Below, in pieces: positions 23,524-37,049 of a stretch of DNA of 64,000 nucleotides; position 1 is the stretch's first letter, and each line of letters opens with the position of its first letter. The notes below the pieces were generated by a model, which saw only the letters and a program-made list of their open reading frames with translations, was not told where the DNA came from and ran no database searches. Made by a program: the position numbers and the translations under genes. This stretch comes from Apostichopus japonicus (taxonomy: Eukaryota; Echinodermata; Holothuroidea; Aspidochirotida; Stichopodidae): positions 13,548,501-13,612,500 of the forward strand of contig NC_092580.1 in the NCBI RefSeq assembly GCF_037975245.1. Direction: 5' to 3'.

Positions 23524-24425
23524 CGTGGTCCGGACCCAGACTACCTGGTAGTAGTGATCGTTACGCCAATATCGCCAAATATCCTGACAAACCTCTGTGT
23601 GATCATGACTGAGGTCAAGGGTCAGGAACAAGGTGACATCTCTCTATGCTGACAACACTGACAAATGTCTGTTATGAAGGAAAAGTAGAACAAGGAGGAA
23701 AAATTCCTATTTAAAAAAAAAAAACACTATATGTTTGAACTGAGCATATATACCTTACCAGTGACTATTCATACAATATTTAACCCTCTGCAGGTGGTAT
23801 TGGTATAGAGGGAATTCAAGTAGACAGAGAAAGAAACAAAACATCTGCCTTCCTCATAGAAATGATCACCAGAACTTAAATGAACTGATGAAATCAGCCC
23901 AACTTTGATGGTTAATTCTTTTGGTGGTTCATAGGTTATCAAATAACCTGAGGTTTGCTTCCTTTCACCCTTCTCCCCACCCCCCCTACCCCCTTCTGGA
24001 TTTTATTCTTAATATTTGTGCAAACGTCTTTGGCTGTAACATATAACAATTGCAATGCAATTGGGAGAGTAACCAGTTATAAAAAGTAGTTAATTAATTA
24101 ACAAGACTATTGTTTAATTCCTTAATTATGCTCTAAGTCTAGAACTTCCACTTTTAAATTTTGCTTAGAAAAATACTGAAAGTCATCAGATCAAACAAAA
24201 CAATTTTCAGACAGAGATCTACATACCACTGTGAAATTTAATAAAGATTGTGTCATAAAAATAAACCCATACATCACACAATGACCAATAATACCAAAAT
24301 TGCTGACATCAATTTCTCATCTCCAGTTCTTTTTGTACCACCCTCGAAATGCATGGTTCCTATTCCTTAAGAAATAATTTATAAATGGAAGTCACTGAAT
24401 TACAAATAAAGATATAAAATGGAAA

Positions 24426-24464
<39 letters not shown>

Positions 24465-27400
24465 ATTTATTTGTTTGTTTTTTTTTTTTTAATATATATT
24501 TTTTTTATATTATATTATATTAATTTTATTTTTTTTAATTGTTGCAAATATTGTACTTTTGTCTCCTTACTGAACAATGACTTTTTTCAATTGTTCACAT
24601 ATATATTTCTATTTTTCTCACTCTTTGCTCTACCAAAACCAATTTTTTAATCACCAATGTTATAACCTGATACTGAGAAATGGATCAGTACAGTGAAGTA
24701 CTATTTGCTTTATATCTGCATCTAGCTGTCTTTTCTCAAAAACTACCATAACTTTGGCATGGTCTACAAAGAAATCCCATAAACAGTATACATGTGAAGC
24801 TGTATACCCACAATCCTAGCACTGTATTAACAGACAGAATAAACAATGGGAGTAATATTGGTGAAAAACCCAACACATCAGAATAATATTCTAGTAAGTC
24901 TTTCTACAAGATAGTAGTCAAGGTCGTAGAGCACCCAGAAGGTGCGGTTTGCCAAGTAAACTGTTCAAAGGGCACAGCTCAAAATAATATATAAGAGACT
25001 ATCTAATTTAGTAAAGCCAGTTAATTACAGTTGGTTGTAAAACCTCCATTTACTGTAGTCCAGGGAGTAATGTCAGTGTTCAACAGTTTTAAAGGCTCTT
25101 AACTCTTGCCCCTTTATAAAATACTATGTGTTCCTATGTACAAAAACTACTATGCATCTTTGCACTTGCATAGCAATTTTGACCATTTTGCCTCACATTT
25201 TCCGATGCGATACAGGATCAATTACTCCCTGCAGTGCCCTAAAGTAAAATTAAGAAGGTATATATGGTGAGATGGTACCTAGTCCTATCTGCACAGTCTG
25301 TTTAACTAATTAATGTGATTGGACAAGGATATATGCTATTGTGGAGATTTCACATTACCATCGCTGAATGGCAAATATATACCTTCCAACTGCTTGGACT
25401 ACTAGACTAAAAATCACTTTTCCAGCAAAAATTATCTACTAGTTAACAATGACTAAAATTGAGTAACCATCCTTATTATATGAAATTCTGATTGACCTTA
25501 TTTAAAACTGCCCTGGTACCATTTAAGATTGCAGCAAGGTACCTCCAACCCTACTCACCAACCCCCTCCCCACCCCCCTCCCCATCTCCTCTTCTCTCTA
25601 ATCAGTTAACTTAATCCTGCCTGGTCTTTTTATTACAATTTAGTGATCAATCAATTTTACATATGTAACTTGCTATTGCACATGGTAGTACTGATAACTT
25701 AACTATACACAGGTAGGGGCCTACACACACATACATGCACACACACATTTTGCTTGCATGATATCTCAAGCCTCCTGCTGATAAAAGACTTTAAAAAATA
25801 AATATGTTAAATTAAGGCATCTATCATCAAATGGTTGGTCTACATACCCGACGACACTTTTGTAGTAGTATGCCACTATGCCTATACTGTATTAGTTTCT
25901 CAATATTGGATATACAGTTACTAATTGAAAAATTACAGTATACATTGGAGAGAGAGGTCTCTCATTGAAAGTAATAAAAGTTTTAATATGCGGGGTGCAT
26001 AACAAACTATATATGCTAGCATGGTCACAAATTGTTCACTGTTACAATTGAACTGCCCAGCAGGTAGAAAAAACACCCAAACTTTTCTGTTACAAAAACT
26101 TTTGAAGCTTTTACCTAAGCAACAAAGAAAACTACAACTGGATACTGTACAACTCACCTTCAAATTTCAAGAACTATCCATTTGGTTGTTCATTCCTGTT
26201 GTGGAAGTGTCCCATCATAAATTTATATGAGCCAGTTTTTCTTCACTCTGTCCCTGATCAAGGGAAGCACTCCATTAGCTGACTTCCTGTCATTTTGGCT
26301 TCATTCCTTACAAACAAACCAGACACCAGTCTTTATCTTTCCAGAGGATATATTTATCTCAGTTATGAAGTCAGGCAGGCATATAGGAAAAGGGTTATTA
26401 AAACAGACAAATACCCCCACAGGCAAGAAAATGAAATAGTCTGCATACTTCCATAGATAACATACACCAACACTATAGTTTTTGCCTAAGAGGAAGTGTC
26501 CATTAACAAAGAGGGGGGTTTATATAATTTTGACAATTAAATGCGTTTCCTGTGAGGTATAACAGCTCTGATATTAAATGGTTTAAATACATAGAATCGT
26601 TCAAATTTTTTGTAGAAAAGACAATAGAGATCATATTGCACAAGTTCAAAGATCTAATTTAATTATGTTTATATCAACCTAAGGATATATTGAATATTTT
26701 TTGGCTTCTTGTTTTATGATCATTTTCTGAAATTTGTTAACTGAAACAAGTTTACAATGTAAACTGTAAAATTAATGTTGGAAAAAAGTAACAAAATTGC
26801 TTAAAGTTATGTGCATGGAAGCAGGAAGATTCATTAACAAACTTAATGTAGGTGACAGGGGGTGGGGTAGAGGTGGGGAAAGGGTGCAGGGAAAGACAAT
26901 AAGTAGTGGGTTTTGGAACAGGGGTACTGGATTTATCATTTCACCAGAGATATTTGATGTCTAGTAGTTAAACAAATCGCACAGGCCTGCCCAGGGGAAT
27001 CCTGCAACTCTCAAGAGATCAACTACAATACACTTCTTTTTAGTTAAGTGCTTAATTTGTATGAATTATTAAAGACTTATTGGCAATACTAGTTCTTGAC
27101 AAGGTTATAACATGAACAAGTTCAAACTTACATGTCGCATCTTCTTATGGTGTACTAGCTGTACATATCTGAAGCTGTTTTTACTCTCTCTTTTTCCAGG
27201 CTGGAAATGACTATTGTTGATTGCATCTGAATTCAGGGGAAAACATTGCCATCTTCTTGAGGAATTGACCCAGTCAGTACAATTACGAATTAAATATCAA
27301 CTTTCCAACGGTCAAAAACCTTGTAATCAGTACACCTGATCTGTCCCTCATTTGTGTGTGACAGTTCACTATGAAAATACGCTTTTAGTAGCTTATAAGT

Positions 27401-27749
27401 CTCATAAAAACACAAAAAAAACCATCGCTAATTATATTTTTTGGGCTAATATTGTGTAGATAAAAATCAATCTTACACTATTTGCCAAAATTTTAGCCCA
27501 TTTGCAGAGAATAAGCAAATCAAAAATTTCGGACAATAATGTTATTATATTATTATTATAATATAAGTAGGGAAAATGCACAAGAAAATGCATTGGCTTT
27601 AATGTACATCATATTGATATCAACCACAATGTAGGCTACATTGTTAACAGTACCAGCTGGACCCACTACGGTAACAGACTTGTATATACAGCTTGCTATG
27701 CTATTGAATGTTATTCAAGAGAGAGGAAGAGAGTCAGACATTAATGTAA
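23524..27749. other. CPED1 upstream region, no further gene recognised
   Basis: This probably contains the 5' UTR and upstream introns or promoter of CPED1. I see an (AT)n tract at 24427-24461, T-rich and C-rich stretches (for example 25555-25585) and no supported coding exon. Confidence 0.5.
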
Positions 27750-29232
27750 TGCCACACAGTTCAGCATACAGCCTAATGGTGCTAGGCATACACTAAGTGT
27801 TAAAACACATAGTTCAGCACAAAGCCTAATGGTGCTAGGCATACAGTAGTGATGAAACACAGATCAGCATACAGCCTAATGGTGCTAGGCATACACTTAG
27901 TGTTAAAAGACATAGTTCAGCATGATACCTCCTAATGGTTCTCAGCATACACTTAGTGTTAAAACACATAGTTCAGCATACAGCCTTATGGTGTTAGGCA
28001 TACATAAGTTTTAAAACACCTAGTTCAGCATACAGCGGCCTAATGGTGCTAGGCATACATAGGTGTTAAAACACATAGTCATACAGCCTAATGGTGCCAG
28101 ACATACAGTAGTGATAAAACACAGATCAGCAAACAGCCTAATGGTGCTAGGCATACATAAGTTTTAAACACATAGTTCAGCATACAGCCTTAAGGCCTGG
28201 TCACACTACAGCGATATTTTATCGGAATACGGTCCGATTTTTCCGATGTTAGGCGGAAGAGTGAGGTTTGTGGTAGTGAATGTAATGAATGCAGTGGAAT
28301 ATTCAAATACCTACTCCAAATCTGAGGTTTTCTGGAACGGACTACATTCTGAAGTGACGTCACATCGAAAAAACGATAAAAATCGGAGGAGAAATCCGAT
28401 AGCTATCCGATAAAAGGAAACGGAGTCAATATCAAAAGTTAAGAGAGGGCTATTCCACATCGGAATGGCTCAACATATAGCAAATCAGGTCCTTTATCAC
28501 TGTGGCTAGAAGACCCGAACGAAAAACTGGCTGTTTCGATTCCTCCGGGAAAATCGGATAGTATTCCGATAAAAAAACGGTATAGTGTGACCGGGCCTTT
28601 ATGGTGTTAGGCATACATAAGTTTTAAACACATAGTTCAGCATACAGCCTTATGGTGTTCGGCATACATAAGTTTTAAACACATAGTTCAGCATACAGCC
28701 TTATGGTGTTAGGCATACATAAGTCTTAAACACATAGTCATACAGCCTACTGGTGCCAGACATACAGTAGTGATAAAACACAGATCAGCATGCAACCTAA
28801 TGGTGCTGGGCATACACTTAGTGTTAAAAGACATAGTTCATCACAATACATCCTAATATTTCTCTGCATACACTTAGTGTTAAAACACATAGTTCAGCAC
28901 AAAGCCTAATGGTGCTAGGCATACAGTAGTGATGAAACACACATCAGCATACAGCCTAATGGTGCTAGGCATACACTTAGTGTTAAAAGACATAGTTCAG
29001 CATGATACATCCTAATGGTTCTCAGCATACACTTAGTGTTAAAACACATAGTTCAGCACAAAGCCTAATGGTGCTAGGCATACAGTAGTGATAAAACACA
29101 GATCAGCATGCAACCTAATGGTGCTGGGCATACACTTAGTGTTAAAAGACATAGTTCATCACAATACATCCTAATATTTCTCTGCATTCACTTAATGTTA
29201 AAACACATAGTAGTTCAGCATACAGCCTAATA
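27750..29232. repeat. Satellite array, ~53-bp unit, about 20 copies
   Basis: The unit runs approximately cacatagttcagcatacagc, then ctaatggtgctaggcataca, then cttagtgttaaaa. Units differ in regular ways (for example cagtagtgatgaaacacaga in place of the last part), and multi-unit blocks recur. The array is interrupted at 28193-28598 by a MITE. Each unit holds the small inverted pair GCCTA...TAGGC. Confidence 0.9.
28193..28598. mobile_element. Harbinger-like MITE inserted in the satellite (406 bp)
   Basis: Long imperfect inverted termini (over 50 bp) begin AGGCCTGGTCACACTA on the left and AGGCCCGGTCACACTA from the right. Subterminal blocks such as TTATCGGAATAC are mirrored on both sides. The target trinucleotide TTA is duplicated at 28190-28192 and 28599-28601, restoring the satellite unit when removed. 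The TWA-type 3-bp duplication suggests PIF/Harbinger. Confidence 0.85.
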
Positions 29233-32146
29233 CACAGTTATGAACAAATAGGTCAATACACCTGCCCTCGTAAGCATCTGTTTAACGATTTTGGATAAAC
29301 AAAGGTGATTTTATTTTCTGAAAATGGGCATACAGTATGAGTATAGATGCATGAGTACAGTAATATTACAGAGTAATACAATGGAATGCAATACATGGAT
29401 AAAAATAATGAAGCTTCCTGTTGTAACCTCAGTTTTTACGAAACCGTTTTTTTTTTTAAATCAGTACTTGTAAAGTGGTCCTCCTGGGCGGGTACAAAGT
29501 GCTTCAAATCAAGTGCAAGTTTGAGTACTTTAGCAGCCAAGTGTGAGTACTTGATGACAGGTATGGGTACAAGTTAAACAACGAGCACTCTTCACCAAAC
29601 TTGTGTGACTAAACCCTTTTGCAGAGTATGATCAAACTGTGGACTGATCATCCTTATCATTTTCATTGAAAATAGTGTTGTATCTTTTATCATCATAAAG
29701 TTACAATTTCCTAGTTCATAGACTAAGGGTAGACTTAATATTAGGGCCTAACTGTAGCCTAATGCTGACATCTTGAGTTGATCAGTACCTTGACTGCCTT
29801 GAGGTTATTTTTACTGTAGCCTCACTTCGTAGACCTACAGTAGGCCTGACGTTGGTCTTGTCGACACCAGATAAAATGAAGACTTAGATTAAGCCTAGGC
29901 CAGTGGCCCTAACTTAGTCTAGCCCAGAACCTGGTATAGTTACTCTAGTCTGCCTAAGAAAGCCTCTGCGTAGGAGTCGGAACATGCATGATATGCATTT
30001 CTGCCAGCTGTATGCCAGTACAAATTGCTATAAGTATAGTTTTTTTCCAAATACAATTAGGGATTGGAATAGTCTGCCTTCAGACCTCATTAGTAGTTCC
30101 AGTGGTTCTGTGAATCCTGTCACTTATATCAGTACTCGGGTCAGATCTAATTAATTACTCTCTTGACGTGTGTGTGGTGAGATATTGTCCCTTTTTGCGG
30201 ATGTGTCACCGTATCGAAGACGAAGACGAAGTCTAGGCAAGGCCTAGCCTAACTTAAAGTTGAAACTAAAGCAATTTCTATGAGCCTAAGTTACTTAGGC
30301 CTGCCACCAGTACCAACTTTCTAATTCTGCGAAATTAACTTAGTTTCAAGAACTTTGATAACCTACCTACGGTGAAATGGAACAAAATCATAATATGATC
30401 CACATATAATAAATTTGAGGGAGTATTTCCTTCTCCCATTTTACGCTTCGGGTAAAAGGACGAATAACTGCTGCTCTTACAATCATCAGATCAGTTTTCT
30501 TTAGCCAACTTGCACATGAAGCCCTAACGAAAAGTGATCTCTAATAGCGCCATCTAAATTAAAAAGTTCGTCAGTACATTTCTGATTGGTTGTGTGATCA
30601 ACGAACTATCGGTGTTTTTGACGATCATGTCAGTTTTTTGGAAGTTTTAAGCAGTTGCAAATTGCTTGACAAAACTAGTAGTATTCATTGCACCAGTATG
30701 TTTCATCTGTAAAGTATTTGTACTTGTTAACAGTATGTCATTTGTTTCGAACGTAGGGTACTACTTTATTAGAGGATTTTTAACCCCTGTTTTTATTTTG
30801 TATTTGTTTTACTGATGCAACTAAATGTATTATTTTTGTGAAGGTAAACGAAAAATAAAGAAACCACATCGAGGTGATTTTAGAATGTTTTGTTATTAGT
30901 CTCTCAGTAATAAAGCAAGTTTCTCTTTACATATGTTTATATCTTAACAAAATACATGAAAACAAGAATGGAAGTAATGGAAGACAAGTAATGGAAGACA
31001 AGAATGGAAGAAAGAAAAGTAGTAGAAATATAATAAATATACAACTAGCCTCGACGTCTTTAAAATTTAACAACAATTAATGAGAAACAAGATATAGTAA
31101 TGGTTTTTAAATGTAGATTGCGTAGTAAGTGGTATATTTAAATTTGTATTACTACGAATGTTGAATTATCACTGGGAATTGTGAAGATACGCATCATACA
31201 TCAATAAAATTAAAGTAGTTTCTTCTCAGAATAGTGACATTTTAAATAAATTACATCAATAACCCCACCCCCTCCCCTACCAACATTCGAATTCTTAAGT
31301 AATACCTGTATAACATAACCCGTTGGGAAGACTCGTAATATTAGTGTTCAAACATACAGAGGATTATGAAAAACTAACTGTCCGAATATTTCGAGCAAAA
31401 AAAATGTTATACGAACAAGGATGTAAATATACTGGTTGATGTTATTATCTTTACACTTCAATTGTTCAATATTTACAACTATATATATTTATATCAAAGA
31501 TATAAATATTATCGGTGTAAACACACAGTTTCTCTCAATTCTCCGCGATCAAGTCAAAGAGCATAGTACTATCCTTACATTAGAACGAATTTATGGCTGG
31601 CTTGTGATCGTACAAGCAAAAGCCGTTTGAACTTTTGCTTTCTTATTCCATATTAAATGTAAAAGTTTATCCATCGACAGGTTATGTGAGACAATCTTTT
31701 CTTCAGTAACAGTAACAGCAAAGAAAAAAACAAGCATGATTCATTGATTTCTTACTATACCATTTGAGACGAGACAAATGGCACGAATCACACATATTAA
31801 AGAAAAAACGTTGCCTGTTAAATGTTATACGTAGATGTTATCTGAGGGATCTTTGAGTTTATGGGTCCTGTCCATTAAATGTCACTCTTGCTCGCATCCA
31901 GTAATGGGAGACTTTTTCTCTCTATATGGTACTTTTAGGTCGCGCTGCCGTACATTTGTATTGACAATATACGGGCAATATGAATATCCTGTTTCCATTA
32001 GATATCGGATCCGAAATTGTTCATTTTTTTAAATACCGGTGCTTTGGAACATCACATTGAAATAACGTAACTATAGTGCTAATGACTGACAAACCACTTT
32101 AAACTGCCTGTTCGTTCGTTCGTTCGTTTATTGTAGTCTGTTATTC
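29233..32146. other. Gene-free stretch between the satellite and the homeobox gene
   Basis: No supported exon. A GTAGGT donor-like site on the minus strand near 30365 could end a non-coding first exon of CPED1, but nothing confirms it. The end (32110-32128) has a short (CGTT)n run. Confidence 0.4.
32127..32132 (-). other. Candidate polyadenylation signal of the homeobox gene
   Basis: AATAAA on the minus strand, 14 bases after the stop codon at 32147-32149. Confidence 0.35.
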
Positions 32147-34439
32147 CTAATGTTGCTGTGCGACGTAGCATTTACCGGTCCAAGTTAAATATTTAGCCAA
32201 GAGATCAACAGGACTGATGGCGTCCTTTACCATGGTACATATTTTATTCGGAGGTGCACCTTCAATGGGTACAGGTTCACGTACGGGTCTACTGACATCT
32301 TGTGATGGATTCGAAGTCGCTCTAGGGTAATCGTCACACCACGGACGTACTGTCCCAGTGACTTTACCGGTTTGGACGCCGTTTGTCTGTGTCTGATCTT
32401 GTTTCTTTAAACTATGTGGTTCTTGCATCATGGACGGTGTCAGAAAAGGATGCTCAGTCGCTACTACTGAGTTATGTTTCTGTGGCACTGGTCGTATGAC
32501 ACCACGTGGTTTTGTCGTCAACTTGTTGTACGAAGAAATACTAGCTTTGTCGCCATAGTGAAGGGTGTACTGCTTTTGTGTCACGTTATACATGACGTCA
32601 CGTTGGAAGGCGGTCACATGACCTACTGGATGGTCTTTGTTGTACTGTTGATTGGACATTCCTTCTAAACTGATCGGACTGTAGGGTGACGGCGCTGTGA
32701 AATCAGAGTGTTCCGTAGACAGCGGTGAGTTACACATCTGTGCTAGTTTCAGCGACTCCGAAAGAATATCTTCGTTACTCGATTTCCGTCCTTTTATTGA
32801 GTATCTGTCTTCGTCAGATATGCTTCCGATGGGTATATCCGGGGATTTAGGACCAAATAGCAGATTTAGCATGGACGCCCGTTCTAATTCTGGCAACTGA
32901 TCTTTCCTGGTATATTTCGAGTAGTTGTCATCAGGGATATTTTCAATTACGGTACTCTCTTTGTGTCCATTGGAAACATTCTCCAAATAGCCATGAGGCG
33001 ATGACTGGAAGGTATTCCCATACGAGTGAGGAGAAACATCTTTCTGCACCGCGTTTGCGTGATATGGAAATTGTGGAATATTACACAGTGTAGAATCCTT
33101 TGTGTAGTATTCGTTACCCTGATTGCCGCGGAAAGGCATGACATGAGAGATTTTGTCATTTGTGGCTAATTTCGTCGGTTGATTTGCAGACGATAACTGA
33201 TTTTGCCTTCTAAGTTGCTTGCAATATGGCACTTCAAAGTCCGAATCAGATGTAGAGCTAAATATTGTTGAACTGCTGGTTCGTTTCTCTGATTTGGAGG
33301 AAGTCGCTGGGTCCTCAAATGAAGAAGAAGCTTTCCATTCTGATCTATGTAATCTGTTATCTGTTGTTCTGTGAGAATTTCTGTTTTCCCGGGCTGCATT
33401 GTCAGAGTCACTGCTGTATACGGTACGTCTTCTCATCGCTACCAATTCATTTAGAGAGAGCTCTTTCGTCTTCGGTTCTCTTCGAAATACCTTTCTTCTT
33501 TTTCTGTATTTCTTTTTCCTTTTAATTCTCTCTCTTGTATCATCTTCCCCTGACCCACCCGACGAATGTTGGCGTTTTCTCTTCTGGTAGTGATTATTAT
33601 CTTTATATTGTATAGATCTTTGATTACATACATCAACTTTTGTGTTTCTTGAATCTTTTCGGTCTTGCAGTCGGTTAGCGGTTATCGGAGGTTTTCTTAC
33701 GTCCTGCTTCTCATATGTTGGGCCGGTGTTCGAAACGTCAGGTGAATCATGACGTGGCAATCCCTCCCTCTGTAACGACGCAGAGGAACTATTGGTGTAA
33801 GGAGTAGGTTGAAATGGTGCTTGATGTGGACTAACAGACATACCAAATCTAGGTTCATGATAGACCCCGTGGTTGTTTGAAAATGGATCATGTGATACCG
33901 AAAATGCTTGAGAATTTGGTTGGATGCTTTTCGGAATTTGTGACCAGTGGTTCATACCAAATGTTGAGGGAGTAGCTGTCATTGGTGGTTCTCCTCGTGC
34001 TGCAGAAAGACGTTTCAATGCCTCACCGAGGTGATTCTCTTGTAGCTGCATGACATCCTTATTAGGAGGAGCACGTTCTCCCATTTCATTTGACGTGGCT
34101 GTATAACCCTGTCCGTGCTTTCTCTGTTGATATGGTTCTGCTTCTGAACCGTGCTTTCTCTGTTGATATGGTTCTGCTACTGAACCGTTTGTAGTGGGAA
34201 AGTTCTGGTGACGGGTTCCAGTAGAACTGTCTCTTACGTTGTTCGTCATACTTCTTGAGTTTATCTGTTCTTGTTGAGGATTATCTCTGGTTCGGTGTCT
34301 GTACTCTTCAGGGATTCGAACGTCATGTGGACTTGTCCTAGTGACGTCACATGGAGAAACTACTCGGTGGTTATTTTGAGATTGAAGCCAATCCAGTGTT
34401 CGCCTTTGGCGAGATGTTTCTCCGTCTTGTTGAATTTTT
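32147..34439 (-). CDS. Homeobox gene coding exon 3 (giant low-complexity tail)
   Basis: One 2,293-nt exon encoding about 763 residues and the TAG at 32147-32149. It is polar and disordered, with a basic patch that probably acts as a nuclear localisation signal and a short, more hydrophobic end containing DLLAKYLTWTGKCYV. A 12-residue duplication (EPYQQRKHG...) is encoded at 34113-34184. Confidence 0.9.
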
Positions 34440-37049
34440 CTGTACAAAAGAGGGGAAAATATATATATAGTAAATAGGAAAATAACTTTCTTATGTAAGG
34501 TATATATAAACGAGAGCCATGGTATGTTACATCTGTAACAACACGGTACAGTAAAGAATCACTTTAACGCGTTCATGGCATCGTGGGTAAAATGCGTACT
34601 TTTCCACTCGCGGTGGTTAGATCTTGTGCAAATAGTGTTGAAATTTTGACTTAACAAGAATCTAGCATCATATTGTCTTTGCCATTGCGGTGTTACCCGT
34701 ACGTTGCATGGCTTGTATACATTTATTACTGACCTCAACTTGCTATTTTAAATAGAGTATTTCAATACCACACCCTTCCCTCCCCTCCACACACATACAT
34801 AACCGAACCATAAATGTTGCACTGTTATTAGTTATTGACTTAAGCTGGTTTAAATTTGGTTCGCAAGTTGATATAAACAATCAAAAGTGGGTCGAAGAAG
34901 TGGAAAACAATTTGAAATACAACAGTTTAGAGTAGTTTGCAGAATTATATTCATCCGCATGAAACAATTAGTATCACATTATAACAAATAAAAAAAATGC
35001 TACAGATCTATATAGATCTAACGCAAAGCGTAATGTTTAAAGTTTACGACTTACGTATTATGTATTAATTACTCATTGACTTGTGTTTTACTAACCCTGG
35101 TCCATTATTGTCAAACTGCGTAGTCGTCTCTGGATGACGTGAATGATGTACAACCGTTGATTGGTCGCCCGAGTGGGTGTGGTTAAGCCACGTGGAAAAC
35201 TCTATACCTGCCACTGGTATACTCTCAACGAAATTCGGAGTACTCTGAGGGACCTGAGAAGGGTGCTGAGTATCACTGGTACCATTAGATGCAGGGGAGG
35301 CGACATGGGGATCTTGTGACGTAGGTGTGACGTCATCGACGTTTCTTTTTACTGAGGTCCTCCGGTACTTTGCTCTACGGTTCTGAAACCAAACCTATTG
35401 AAGAAACAATCATAACATAGAAAAAAGATTGGAAGATTGCAAATAAGACACAGCCTTTTTCTATGGTAATTGTCGCCCGTAAAGATCATGCACAATAATG
35501 AATATTCATCAAAACCTACGGATGACCAGTTGCGACATTTTTTTCTATACTGTAGTGTCATGTCCCGTTTCAGAGCACTCGTATTGTCAGTACGAGCAGT
35601 TTGAATATCATGTTTTTATCAGATCAAGATTAGGAACTGTTTGTACTGTCAATACCAGTGCTTTGATAGCATGATATTGGAGTACAGTTTAGCGAGGGTA
35701 CTAACGTTAGGAAATTGTCCCAACTGGCAAGGATGACACAGATAACTTTGAAGGAAAATTTCGTTTTACTAACATGACGGGCGCTTGATCAAAAAGATTG
35801 TTTGCAAACAGAGAGAAAAAGGGGGTATATAGAGGGTGCCCTACGCTCAAGGATTATCAGTATAAGGGAACATGAAGATAATTGAGGGCGCCAATGCATA
35901 AGTGAATGCAGAGCCGTAGCTTATATTTTTGAGAGAAATAAATCCTCTAAGAGAAAGCATTCTCTAAAGCTATGAGACTTCTGTTATCACCAGCTAATTT
36001 TAAGAATCATTGTTTTCCAAAAGAATTAATTCCGTAGGTTGCCCTCTCTATGGTTCTTATTTGTAAGAAGAACAATGTTTCATTACACTCGATTGTCCTC
36101 ATAGGCTATAAAATAAAAAAACCCATAGTAGTTATACCTAGAAGAGTTAAGCAGTTTGCTTACTTCTCAAATGCGGTAATAATAGTCGGAGATTATTGCA
36201 CAACTTTTCTTCAGAGTAGAACTTTTCTTTTCTTCAGAACTTTTCTTCAGATATAGAACTTAAGGCTATATCAATGTGTTAAATAATGGGATGGCGAACA
36301 AAGGTAATTGATTGTATATCATTACAATCGTTCACGTATAACAAAAAAATTAAATGTGACCGAAATGACATACTCTGTTTGTGCTATATCGGAACAGGTC
36401 AAACCACTAAACCACTTTATGCTCCCTTTATTCCTCGAAATTTAACATTGGGGGTCACGACCCTTTCAAAGCTTTTTTAAACAAGTTTGGAGGGTCGCCA
36501 GAAATTGCCGACTTTTCAAATAAATAAGAAAACTCTTCAACATTACTTCAAAAGTTGCAAAATATATTGTAATGCCATCTTGCAACTGAGAACCATTAAT
36601 CACATAACCATTTCTCAAACGGGATGGAACAACTCCCCCCCCCCCCCCACACCCTTTATGCCCAAACATCCGCCACTGTAGGGTCGCCAAGATGGTGAAG
36701 GTGAAAATTGGGGTTAGCAATTAAATAAAATAAAAAAGAGTTTGAAGACCAGGGTGTTAACTGGTAAACTAACCGTAACTCTGCTTTCGTCTATTTCCAA
36801 TCGTTCCGCTATTTTCGTTCGTAAATCCATATCAGGATAAGCCACTTCCTGAAATAACCTTTCTAGAGCAATCAATTGAGCTGCGTTAAAGATAATACGT
36901 GTTTTCCTCGATTTCCCAAACCCCCTACTTTGGCCATTCTCTCCATTCAATTCACTCCCATCTGACGTCATCTGTTGAAAATATTCGACTCCTGGTGAGC
37001 TGTCAATCTCACCAAATTTCCCGCCAATAACAGGTCTCTGGTCCATCAT
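32147..37049 (-). CDS. PRD-class homeobox transcription factor, complete three-exon coding region (955 residues)
   Basis: Coding exons 36774-37049, 35096-35394 and 32147-34439 join in frame. The homeodomain covers residues 47-106: Arg5, Phe8, Leu16, Phe20, Trp48, Phe49, Gln50, Asn51 and Arg53 positions are all canonical, and YPD appears at the usual place. The intron between homeodomain positions 46 and 47 is typical of the PRD class. No paired domain, OAR or octapeptide is visible. Position 46, usually Gln, is Thr. The remaining ~850 residues are low-complexity Ser/Asn/Gln/Pro-rich sequence with a strongly basic patch (KRKKKYRKRRKVFRREPK). An in-frame TAA lies just upstream of the ATG, supporting the start. 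Recalled family comparisons point to NOBOX-like or Mix/Sebox-like members, but I cannot assign an orthologue. It is expected to be a nuclear DNA-binding regulator. Confidence 0.92.
34113..34184 (-). repeat. 36-bp coding tandem duplication
   Basis: Two nearly identical 36-bp units give two copies of AEPYQQRKHGS-like sequence in the homeobox protein tail. The repeat length keeps the frame. Confidence 0.9.
35096..35394 (-). CDS. Homeobox gene coding exon 2
   Basis: Residues 93-192. It opens with the recognition helix VWFQNRRAKYRRTSVKR and continues into a Ser/Thr/His-rich region. The acceptor is ttcaatag. Confidence 0.93.
36774..37049 (-). CDS. Homeobox gene coding exon 1
   Basis: Residues 1-92. 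The start is MMDQRP; the first Met follows an in-frame stop. It carries homeodomain helices 1 and 2 (RKTRIIFNAAQLIALERLFQ, then YPDMDLRTKIAERL). The donor is ACG|gttagt. Confidence 0.92.

Noticed and set aside
27750-29232. Possible CRISPR-like array
   Set aside because: The genome is eukaryotic, units are contiguous without unique spacers, and they vary along their whole length. It is a satellite.
30355-30375. GTAGGT donor-like site on the minus strand as the end of a non-coding CPED1 first exon
   Set aside because: A single donor motif with no coding content or matched acceptor cannot be separated from chance; noted only as a candidate.
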